A stretch of 64,000 nt of DNA, taken from NCBI GenBank assembly GCA_035518775.1, contig DATIXH010000066.1, positions 1 to 64,000 on the forward strand, read 5' to 3'. This DNA is from JBGPEQ01 sp035518775 (lineage in GTDB: Bacteria; Pseudomonadota; Alphaproteobacteria; Dongiales; Dongiaceae). Shown piece by piece: positions 40,648 to 47,714 of the stretch. The position numbers and the translations under genes were made by a program. Every line of letters starts with the position of its first letter. Within the stretch, counting starts at the first letter, position 1. Under the pieces are notes generated by a model, which saw only the letters and a list, made by a program, of their open reading frames with translations, had not been told where the DNA came from and did no database searches.

Positions 40648-42903
40648 ATGACGGAACTGGCTCACTCCTCGCACCAGCGGCCCGCGCCACCGCCGCGAGC
40701 CTATGTCGAGTCGCTGAACGAGTCGCAGCGGGCCGCGGTCGAGGCTATCGACGGGCCGGTGCTCGTGCTGGCCGGCGCCGGCACGGGCAAGACTCGTGTG
40801 CTCACGACGCGGCTGGCGCATATCCTGACGTCCAACCGCGCCTATCCCTCGCAGATCCTCGCCGTCACCTTCACCAACAAGGCCGCCAACGAGATGAAGA
40901 TGCGGGTGAGCGCGCTCATCGGCCGGCCCGTGGAAGGATGGTGGCTCGGCACCTTCCATTCGCTGGCGGCGCGGCTGCTGCGCCGGCATGCGGAACTCGT
41001 CGGCCTGAAGGCCAACTTCACGATCCTCGATACCGACGATCAGATCCGCCTGCTGAAGCAGCTGATCCAGGCCGCCGACATCGACGAGAAGAAATGGCCG
41101 GCGCGGGCCCTGCTCGGCGTGATCGAGCGCTGGAAGGATCGCGGCCTCACGCCCGACAAGGTGACGAGCGCCGAACAGGGCGACTTCGCCCACGGCCGCG
41201 CGCTCGAGCTCTACCGCCAATATCAGGAGCGGCTGAAGACGCTGAACGCCTGCGACTTTGGCGATCTGCTGCTGCACAACCTTTCGCTCTTCACCGCCCA
41301 TCCCGACGTGCTGCAGAAGTACCAGCAGCAGTTCCGGTACATCCTGGTCGACGAGTACCAGGACACCAACGTGGCGCAGTATCTGTGGCTGCGGCTGCTG
41401 GCGCAGCAGCATCGCAACCTCTGCTGCGTGGGCGACGACGACCAGTCGATCTACGGCTGGCGCGGCGCCGAGGTCGGCAACATCCTGCGCTTCGAGAGCG
41501 ACTTCCCGGGCGCCCGCATCATCCGGCTGGAGCGCAACTACCGCTCGACCCACCACATCCTTGGCGCCGCCTCCGGCCTCATCGCCCACAACAAGGGCCG
41601 CCTCGGCAAGACGCTGTGGACCGAGTCGAGCGAGGGCGAGAAGGTCAGGGTGCAGGGCCTGTGGGACGGCGAGGAGGAGGCGCGCTTCGTCGGCGACGAG
41701 GTCGAGGCGCTGCAGCGCAAGGGCGTGAAGCTCGGCGACATCGCCATCCTCGTGCGCGCCGGCTTCCAGACCCGCGAGTTCGAGGAGCGCTTCATCACGC
41801 TCGGCGTGCCCTATCGTGTCATCGGCGGGCCGCGCTTCTACGAGCGGCTGGAGATCCGCGACGCCCTCGCCTATCTGCGCGTCATCCACCAGTCCGACGA
41901 CGATCTCGCCTTCGAGCGCATCATCAACACGCCGCGCCGCGGCATCGGCGATTCGACGATCCGCGCCATCCACAACCTCGCCCGCCGGCAGGGTGTGGCC
42001 ATGAGCGAAGCGGCGGCGCGTCTGACCGAGACCGACGAGCTGAAGCCGGCGGCGCGCAAGGCGATCGGCACGCTGCTGCGTGACTTCGAACGCTGGCGCA
42101 ATCTGAGCGCGGGCATGCCGCAGGGCGAGTTGGCGGAGATCGTGCTCGACGAGTCCGGCTACACCGCCATGTGGCAGGCGGACAAATCCGCGGAGGCGCC
42201 AGGCCGGCTCGAGAACCTGAAGGAGCTGATCACGGCCATGGACGAGTTCGAGAACCTCGCCGGCTTTCTCGAGCATGTCAGCCTAGTGATGGAGAACGCC
42301 GAGGGCAACCCCGGCGAGATGGTCAGCGTCATGACCCTGCACAGCGCGAAGGGGCTGGAGTTCGACGTCGTGTTCCTGCCGGGCTGGGAGGAGGGGCTGT
42401 TCCCCAACCAGCGCGCGCTCGACGAATCCGGCGCCGTGGGACTCGAGGAGGAGCGGCGGCTGGCCTATGTGGGCCTGACCCGTGCCAAGCGGCGGGCCAT
42501 CGTCAGCTACGTCGCCAATCGGCGCATCCACAACATGTGGCAGAGCGCCATGCCCTCGCGCTTCGTCGCGGAGCTGCCGCGCGAGCATGTCGAGCGGTCC
42601 TCCGATGTGGTCGGCTTCGAAGCCGGCAGGTCCTCGCCCTCGCGGTTTGCCGAGACGACGCCCGAGTTCGGCGCGCTGGGGCGGCGCACGCGGCCGTGGA
42701 GTGCGCGCGTCGTCGACGTGCCGATCCGGCCGACGGGGCGCAGCGGCGTGGTCTACCGGCGGGGCGAGCGGATCTTTCACCAGAAGTTCGGCTATGGCGA
42801 GATCATCGCGGTCGACGGCGACAAGCTCGACATCGATTTCGACAAGGCCGGCAGCAAGAAGGTGATGGCGAGCTTCGTCGTGCCCGCGGAGCAGGCGGGC
42901 TGA
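40648..42903 (+). CDS. uvrD: ATP-dependent DNA helicase UvrD/PcrA family
   Basis: 751 aa superfamily 1A 3'-5' helicase. Motif I LAGAGTGKTRVL (about 41), Ia VTFTNKAANEMK, II VDEYQDTN (QxxD region), III CVGDDDQSIYGWRGAEVGNI, IV IRLERNYRST, V VMTLHSAKGLEFDVVFLPGWEEGLFPNQ and VI EERRLAYVGLTRAKRRA. C-terminal PcrA/UvrD tail with GERIFHQKFGYGEI, which contacts RNA polymerase in relatives. Works in nucleotide excision and mismatch repair and removal of stalled complexes. Followed 11 bases later by prmA. Confidence 0.96.
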   Translation: MTELAHSSHQRPAPPPRAYVESLNESQRAAVEAIDGPVLVLAGAGTGKTRVLTTRLAHILTSNRAYPSQILAVTFTNKAANEMKMRVSALIGRPVEGWWLGTFHSLAARLLRRHAELVGLKANFTILDTDDQIRLLKQLIQAADIDEKKWPARALLGVIERWKDRGLTPDKVTSAEQGDFAHGRALELYRQYQERLKTLNACDFGDLLLHNLSLFTAHPDVLQKYQQQFRYILVDEYQDTNVAQYLWLRLLAQQHRNLCCVGDDDQSIYGWRGAEVGNILRFESDFPGARIIRLERNYRSTHHILGAASGLIAHNKGRLGKTLWTESSEGEKVRVQGLWDGEEEARFVGDEVEALQRKGVKLGDIAILVRAGFQTREFEERFITLGVPYRVIGGPRFYERLEIRDALAYLRVIHQSDDDLAFERIINTPRRGIGDSTIRAIHNLARRQGVAMSEAAARLTETDELKPAARKAIGTLLRDFERWRNLSAGMPQGELAEIVLDESGYTAMWQADKSAEAPGRLENLKELITAMDEFENLAGFLEHVSLVMENAEGNPGEMVSVMTLHSAKGLEFDVVFLPGWEEGLFPNQRALDESGAVGLEEERRLAYVGLTRAKRRAIVSYVANRRIHNMWQSAMPSRFVAELPREHVERSSDVVGFEAGRSSPSRFAETTPEFGALGRRTRPWSARVVDVPIRPTGRSGVVYRRGERIFHQKFGYGEIIAVDGDKLDIDFDKAGSKKVMASFVVPAEQAG

Positions 42904-42913
42904 CCGGTCATCC

Positions 42914-43846
42914 GTGAAGACGATCCCGAAGTCGGCGCGCGGCCTGTGGGCGATCCGCGTCCTGTTGCCGGCGGAGCGTCCGCCGGAGTTGGCCGCCGCC
43001 GTCGAAGCCGTGCTCGAGCCGCTGGGCGTGGCGCTGTCGAGCTTCGAGGGCGAGGGCGGCAAGGGCTGGAGCGTCGAGGTGCTGTGCGAGCAGCGGCCGC
43101 GTGCGGCCGTGGTACGCCCGGCCCTGAAGGCGGCCGGGGCGCCGCCGGCCGTCATCGCCTATGTGCCGCCGAAGAACTGGGTGGCGGAGACGCAGCGGCT
43201 GCTGGCGCCGCTGCGCATCGGCCGCTTCTTCATCCACGGCGCCCATTTCGAGGGGCGGCCGCCGCGCGGCGCGATCCCGCTGCAGATCGATGCCAGCATC
43301 GCCTTCGGCACCGGCCGGCACGAGACCACGCGCGGCTGCCTGCTGGCGCTCGACCGTTTGGCGCGGAGCGGGCGGCGCATCCGCCGGCCGCTCGATCTCG
43401 GCTGCGGCAGCGGCATCCTGGCGCTGGCCATCGCGCATCTGTGGGCGGTGCCGGTGCTGGCGATCGACACCGATCTCAACTCGGTGACGGTGGCGCGCGA
43501 GAATCTGCGCATCAACCGGGCAGCGGATCGCGTGCGGGTGGTCCGGGGTCACGGCTTCGGGGCGCCGGCGGTGCGACGGGCGGGCCCGTTCGATCTCATC
43601 GTCGCCAACATCCTGGCCGGGCCGCTGTGCCGGCTGGCGCGCGGCTTCGGCCGGCATCTGGCGCCGGGCGGTGTCGCGATCCTGTCGGGACTGATGAACG
43701 ATCAGGAGCCGCAGGTGATCGCGGCCCAGGAGCGCCACGGGCTCAGGCTGCGGCGCCGCTGGCGGTCCGACGACTGGTCGGTGCTGGAATTCGGGAAGGC
43801 TGCGCAGCAAAAACGGCGGCCCCCACGAAGGGGACGCCGTCCTTGA
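42914..43846 (+). CDS. prmA: Ribosomal protein L11 methyltransferase
   Basis: 310 aa, GTG start with no strong ribosome site. Methylates ribosomal protein L11. The SAM-binding core holds FGTGRHETTRGCLLALDRL, LDLGCGSGILALAI and IVANILAGPLCRLA (N-I-L-A being the PrmA-type catalytic NPP-like motif). The last 18 or so residues (QQKRRPPRRGRR) are encoded by the stem of the terminator that serves the convergent DUF1127 gene, so this tail is probably not functional protein. Close behind uvrD (10 intervening bases). Confidence 0.92.
   Translation: MKTIPKSARGLWAIRVLLPAERPPELAAAVEAVLEPLGVALSSFEGEGGKGWSVEVLCEQRPRAAVVRPALKAAGAPPAVIAYVPPKNWVAETQRLLAPLRIGRFFIHGAHFEGRPPRGAIPLQIDASIAFGTGRHETTRGCLLALDRLARSGRRIRRPLDLGCGSGILALAIAHLWAVPVLAIDTDLNSVTVARENLRINRAADRVRVVRGHGFGAPAVRRAGPFDLIVANILAGPLCRLARGFGRHLAPGGVAILSGLMNDQEPQVIAAQERHGLRLRRRWRSDDWSVLEFGKAAQQKRRPPRRGRRP
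43808..43840 (-). terminator. Terminator of the DUF1127 gene inside the 3' end of prmA
   Basis: Minus strand: ACGGCG-(T)-CCCC stem against GGGG-(G)-CGCCGT around TTCGT, then TTTTT. On the plus strand the arms are 43813-43824 and 43830-43840. It overlaps the coding end of prmA. Confidence 0.75.
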
Positions 43847-43863
43847 CCATGGACGCCTGTTGG

Positions 43864-44496
43864 TTAGGCGACTTGAGACGCCTGATTGGTGTTGGCCGGA
43901 CGCAGCGAGCGGACGGCCAGCTCTTCGGCCACCCAGTCGATATCGCCGCGCACCATGCCGATGTCGTCAAGCGTGCGGTTGTCGAGCCCGTTCAAGTCCT
44001 GCGCCGCGGCGCGGCTGCGAGCCCAGCGACGGACCGCCTCGAGCGGATCCGTGTTGTCGGCATGGCCGGCGGCGGTCATCCCGGCCACAACGGCCGGGAT
44101 GTCAGCGCGGGTGATGCCGATGTCGCTCAGCATGCGGTCATCGAGCGCATTCAGTTCGCGGAGGGCCGCCCGGCGCTCGCTCCAAGCGATGGTCTTCCCG
44201 GCGACCAGGGCGAGCAGACTGCCAAGGGCCGCACCAACCGTTGGCGCCTGACGGGCCGTGGCGGCATCGGCGATAGCGCCGATCTCGAAGCGCTGAACCC
44301 CGATATCCTGGAGCATCCGTTCATCGAGCCGCTCCAACCGGTCCGCGATGGCCCGCCGGCGCACCGGGCGCAGGATAGCCGCGGCCAGGGCGCTCAGGGC
44401 GCCGCCGACGGTCTCCGACGCAAGGGCCTGGGTGATGGCGGCCGGCGCCATCGCGCGGCCCAGCATCACCTTTTCGCTAGCAGTCAACCGGGTCAT
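43864..44496 (-). CDS. Protein with three DUF1127 (YjiS-like) repeats
   Basis: 210 aa from MTRLTASEKVMLG, with GGAAGGGG upstream. Three copies of the DUF1127 Arg-rich helix-turn-LxDIGI pattern: about residues 46-75 (LERLDERMLQDIGVQRF), 105-135 (LNALDDRMLSDIGITRADI) and 158-188 (LNGLDNRTLDDIGMVRGDI). Linkers are about 25-30 residues; a hydrophobic stretch at 86-101 separates copies 1 and 2. DUF1127 proteins are usually single-domain (about 50-70 aa) and RNA-binding in stress or phosphate control. Strong leader hairpin (44525-44543). No neighbour clue to function. Confidence 0.82.
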   Translation of the reverse strand: MTRLTASEKVMLGRAMAPAAITQALASETVGGALSALAAAILRPVRRRAIADRLERLDERMLQDIGVQRFEIGAIADAATARQAPTVGAALGSLLALVAGKTIAWSERRAALRELNALDDRMLSDIGITRADIPAVVAGMTAAGHADNTDPLEAVRRWARSRAAAQDLNGLDNRTLDDIGMVRGDIDWVAEELAVRSLRPANTNQASQVA

Positions 44497-44524
44497 GATA
44501 TTCCCCTTCCGATACAATTCTCTG

Positions 44525-44543
44525 GCCGGCGACCACCGCCGGC
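44525..44543. promoter_or_regulatory. Hairpin in the leader of the triple-DUF1127 gene
   Basis: GCCGGCG (44525-44531) pairs with CGCCGGC (44537-44543) around a 5-base loop, 28 bases before the start codon on the minus strand. Could affect translation or be a binding site. Confidence 0.45.
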
Positions 44544-44601
44544 ATTACCTATGGCTGATGGGAGGAATATAAGCGGCTCAGGGGGTGCCAGTCAGAGGGG
44601 G

Positions 44602-44620
44602 TTGTGCATTGCAGCAATGC
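44602..44620. promoter_or_regulatory. Perfect TGC-rich palindrome matching the phasin operator
   Basis: GCATTGC A GCAATGC (44606-44620) is a perfect 7+1+7 dyad. The overlapping TTGTGCATTGCAGCA (44602-44616) matches TTGTGCAGTGCAGCA of the phasin promoter (15938-15952) at 14 of 15 bases. It lies between the divergent DUF1127 and aminopeptidase genes. Confidence 0.6.
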
Positions 44621-44707
44621 GCGCGTCGCATGCATTGGAAAGTCTAAAAAATTCCTTAATTTCAATACATTATTGCCATTGTTTCAGACGCGATTCGGAG
44701 CAGAAAT

Positions 44708-46744
44708 ATGGCGGAATTTCGCACTGCATACCAGGGCGATGAGGCGGTCGAAAAGCTGCTGCGGACGGCCGGCTCGCGCTATGGCGCGGCCGATCTCCCG
44801 GGGCTTTTGGCGGGCGTCGCGGGGGCGCCCGAGCCGGCGGATCCCGACGGCTGGATCGACCTCGTCGCCAGCAACCCCAGCGCGGCGCTGAAGGCCCAGC
44901 TGCAGGCCTATCGGGCCGAAAAGGTCTCGAAGGCGGCTGCCGCTGCCGGAAGGCCGGCGGATGCGGCCGCCCGGGTTGCCGCTCTGCGCGACGAACTGGA
45001 GCGGCGCGGGTTGAGCGGTTTCATCGTACCGCGCGCCGATGAGCACCAGGGCGAATACGTGCCGCCGCGGGCCGAGCGGCTCGCGTGGCTGACAGGCTTC
45101 ACGGGCTCGGCGGGGCTGGCGATCGTCTTGCGGCAGGCCGCCGCCATCTTCGTCGACGGGCGCTACACCCTGCAGGTGACCCAGCAGGTCGATGGCGCGT
45201 TGTTCGTCGCCCGCCACGTGACGGATCAGCCGCCCGAAGCCTGGATCACCGAGACCCTGCCGGCGGGCGGGAAGCTCGGCTATGACCCCTGGCTGCACAC
45301 GCCGGACGGGCTCGAGTCGCTGCGGCGGGCGGCGGCGCGCGCCGGCGGCGAGTTGGTGGCCTGCGCCGACAATCCGCTCGACGCGGTCTGGCCGGACCAG
45401 CCGGCGCCCCCGATTGCACCGGTGCGCCCCCACGAGCTGCGCTACACCGGTCGCGAGTCGGTCGAGAAGCGGACGACCCTGGGGGCCAAGCTGGCGGCGG
45501 ACAAGGTGGACGCGGCCGTGCTGACGGGGCCGGACTCGCTGGCTTGGCTGCTCAACATCCGCGGCGGCGACGTGCCGCGGACGCCGCTGCCCCTGGGCTT
45601 CGCCGTCCTGCACGCCGACGGCGCCGTCGACCTTTTCATGGACCGGCGCAAATTCATGCCCGGCCTGGAAGCGCATCTGGGCAATGCCGTGCGCGTTCAC
45701 GCACCCGATCAACTTGGGGCGGCGCTCGACCGGCTCGGGCAAGAGAAGCGGCGCGTGCTGGCCGATCCGACCAGCGCCGCCGCCTGGATCTTCGACCGGC
45801 TGGGCGCGGCGGGGGCGGAGATCGTGCGCGCCAGCGATCCGTGCGCGCTCCCCAAGGCTTGCAAGAACATGGTCGAGATCGAGGGTGCGCGGGCGGCCCA
45901 TCGGCGCGACGGTGCGGCCGTGACCCGTTTCCTCGCGTGGCTGTCGGAGCATGCGGTCTCCGGCAAGCTCACGGAGATTGAGGCCGCCGACCAGCTGGCG
46001 CACTTCCGGCGCGCCAACGAGCTGTTCCGCGATTTCAGCTTCGACACCATCTCCGGCGCCGGCCCCAACGGCGCCATCGTGCACTACCGCGTGACGCCGG
46101 CCACCAACCGCCGCATCCAGCCGGGTGAGCTGTATCTCGTCGATTCCGGCGCGCAGTACCTCGACGGGACGACCGACATCACGCGCACGGTGGCCATCGG
46201 CCAGCCGACGGCGGAGATGCGCGACCATTTCACGCGCGTGCTCAAGGGGCATATCGCACTCGGCGCCGCGCGCTTTCCGCGCGGCACGACCGGCAGTCAG
46301 CTCGATGCCTTGGCGCGGATGGCGCTCTGGGCGGGTGGCCTCGACTACGATCACGGCACCGGCCATGGCGTCGGGAGCTATCTCGGCGTGCATGAAGGGC
46401 CGCACCGGATCTCCAAGGTTCCGAACCGGGTGCCGCTCGAAGTGGGCATGATCGTTTCCAACGAGCCGGGGTTCTACAAGACCGGTGGCTACGGCATCCG
46501 GATCGAGAACCTGGTGACGGTGGTGGAGGCCCCGGTCGCGGGTGCCGACCGGCCCATGCTGGGATTCGAGACCCTGACCCTGGCGCCGATCGACCGGAAC
46601 CTCGTGGACCCGGGTCTCCTGGCCCCGGCCGAGGTTGCCTGGCTGGACGCCTACCACGCCCGGGTGGCCGCCACGATCGCGCCCCTGGTCGATGCCGGGA
46701 CGGCCGAATGGCTGGCGGCGGCGACCCGGCGGCTTGCCCCCTGA
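44708..46744 (+). CDS. Xaa-Pro aminopeptidase (aminopeptidase P, M24B)
   Basis: 678 aa, the long three-domain eukaryote-like type. Two creatinase N-domains (about 1-400) precede the catalytic domain. All five metal ligands are present: two Asp in LVDSGAQYLDGTTDITRTVA (about 477-490), His in GTGHGVGSYLGVHEGP (about 552), and Glu in SNEPGFYKTGG and GIRIENLV. It releases the N-terminal residue from Xaa-Pro peptides. The start ATG overlies an AT-rich leader. Contrast with the metal-less M24 protein at 8798. Confidence 0.94.
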   Translation: MAEFRTAYQGDEAVEKLLRTAGSRYGAADLPGLLAGVAGAPEPADPDGWIDLVASNPSAALKAQLQAYRAEKVSKAAAAAGRPADAAARVAALRDELERRGLSGFIVPRADEHQGEYVPPRAERLAWLTGFTGSAGLAIVLRQAAAIFVDGRYTLQVTQQVDGALFVARHVTDQPPEAWITETLPAGGKLGYDPWLHTPDGLESLRRAAARAGGELVACADNPLDAVWPDQPAPPIAPVRPHELRYTGRESVEKRTTLGAKLAADKVDAAVLTGPDSLAWLLNIRGGDVPRTPLPLGFAVLHADGAVDLFMDRRKFMPGLEAHLGNAVRVHAPDQLGAALDRLGQEKRRVLADPTSAAAWIFDRLGAAGAEIVRASDPCALPKACKNMVEIEGARAAHRRDGAAVTRFLAWLSEHAVSGKLTEIEAADQLAHFRRANELFRDFSFDTISGAGPNGAIVHYRVTPATNRRIQPGELYLVDSGAQYLDGTTDITRTVAIGQPTAEMRDHFTRVLKGHIALGAARFPRGTTGSQLDALARMALWAGGLDYDHGTGHGVGSYLGVHEGPHRISKVPNRVPLEVGMIVSNEPGFYKTGGYGIRIENLVTVVEAPVAGADRPMLGFETLTLAPIDRNLVDPGLLAPAEVAWLDAYHARVAATIAPLVDAGTAEWLAAATRRLAP

Positions 46745-46863
46745 CAAGCGGCGGGAACCGGTGTAAGCTTGACAAATTAGTAAGGGACCCACGGTCAACT
46801 AGCGGTCCGGGTTGGATTTGTCTATTGTCACCCGTGTGGGCGATGGAAAAGGGGAACCGAGCC

Positions 46864-47028
46864 ATGCGTGCAATGCTGAGTATGATGGTCGCTGTGGGTG
46901 TGCTGGCGCTCTCCGGTTGCACCAACCGGGCGCTCTCGCTGATGGATACCGATCCGCTCTACGGCAACACCCATCCGCATCTCGTCTGGAAGGACAATCA
47001 GGTCCAGTACCAGGGCGAAGTCGACTGA
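46864..47028 (+). CDS. 54-aa lipoprotein of unknown function
   Basis: MRAMLSMMVAVGVLALSGC is a full lipoprotein signal (Cys19), leaving a mature peptide of only 36 residues: NRALSLMDTDPLYG, then HPHLVWKDNQVQYQGEVD. No known family is recognised. It could be an outer-membrane anchored peptide like Lpp or an entericidin-type toxin, but it lacks helical heptads. AGCC precedes the ATG and a second ATG at 46843 is in frame. A 10-bp hairpin (47072-47100) follows. Confidence 0.65.
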   Translation: MRAMLSMMVAVGVLALSGCTNRALSLMDTDPLYGNTHPHLVWKDNQVQYQGEVD

Positions 47029-47071
47029 GCCCTCCAACCAGCATTCGGACCTCCCGGAACATCAGCCTGAG

Positions 47072-47100
47072 GCGCAGCCGCTTGGCGTAGGCGGCTGCGC
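47072..47100. other. 10-bp stem-loop after the 54-aa lipoprotein gene
   Basis: GCGCAGCCGC (47072-47081) pairs perfectly with GCGGCTGCGC (47091-47100) around a 9-base loop. No T-run follows; possible 3'-end structure or weak terminator. Confidence 0.5.
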
Positions 47101-47230
47101 GGCGCTCCTGGTCGTAAGGCCGAGCGCGGGGCTTCACGATTCCGCGAGCATCTCCCCGCCTGCATCCGAGGGCGGGAATGGGCCGTAGCAGTGCTGTCCA
47201 TTCCTTCACACTCGTCAGGGGAGGCTTCCC

Positions 47231-47677
47231 ATGAGTTTTGTTTCCTTGCGGACGCTGCGGCTCGGCGGCGCGCTGGTGCTCGGTCTGTCGCTGGCAGCCT
47301 GCGCCGAGAACAAGATGCACGAGCAGAGCCTGTACACCCGCCTGGGCGGCAAGCCCGCGATCACAGCGGTCGTCGATCAGTTCGTCGCCAACGTCGCCGA
47401 CGACAAGCGCATCAACAGCTTCTTCGCCAACGCCGACATTCCCGGCCTGAAGGGCAAGCTGGTCGACCTGATCTGCCACGGCACCGGCGGCCCCTGCACC
47501 TACACCGGCAAGGACATGAAGGCCGCCCATGAGGGCATGGGCGTGAAGGAGGCCGACTTCAACGCGCTGGTCGAGGACCTGGTGGCCGCGCTCGACAAGT
47601 TCAAGGTGCCGGAGAAGGAGAAGGGCGAGTTGCTGGGGATCCTGGGTCCGATGAAGAACGCCATCGTCGAGGGCTGA
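47231..47677 (+). CDS. Lipoprotein-type group 1 truncated haemoglobin
   Basis: 148 aa. Lipobox LAAC (Cys24) predicts anchoring of the globin in the periplasm. Globin body: LYTRLGGKPAITAVVDQFVANV, FFANADIPGLKGKLVDLICHGTGGPC, and the proximal His in GKDMKAAHEGMGV (His100). Cys82 and Cys89 flank H83 and could form a disulfide on the distal side. Group 1 truncated globins bind O2/NO. Most are cytoplasmic, so export with a lipid anchor is unusual. Convergent with ligA. Confidence 0.87.
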   Translation: MSFVSLRTLRLGGALVLGLSLAACAENKMHEQSLYTRLGGKPAITAVVDQFVANVADDKRINSFFANADIPGLKGKLVDLICHGTGGPCTYTGKDMKAAHEGMGVKEADFNALVEDLVAALDKFKVPEKEKGELLGILGPMKNAIVEG

Positions 47678-47688
47678 GGTCCTCATGC

Positions 47689-47714
47689 AGGGGCGGTCGC
47701 ATCAGGCCGCCCCT
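47689..47714. repeat. Short inverted repeat related to type A, at convergent gene ends (copy 5)
   Basis: AGGGGCGG (47689-47696) pairs with CCGCCCCT (47707-47714) around TCGCATCAGG. It overlaps the first two bases of the ligA stop and follows the globin stop by 11 bases. Probably a bidirectional terminator or a shrunken type A copy. Confidence 0.55.

Noticed and set aside
46769..46774. TTGACA box before the 54-aa lipoprotein gene
   Set aside because: No plausible -10 box lies 16-18 bases downstream.
44684..46798. A 704-codon minus-strand frame across aminopeptidase P
   Set aside because: Same reasoning: mirror of a strongly supported gene with complete metal ligands and no domain of its own.
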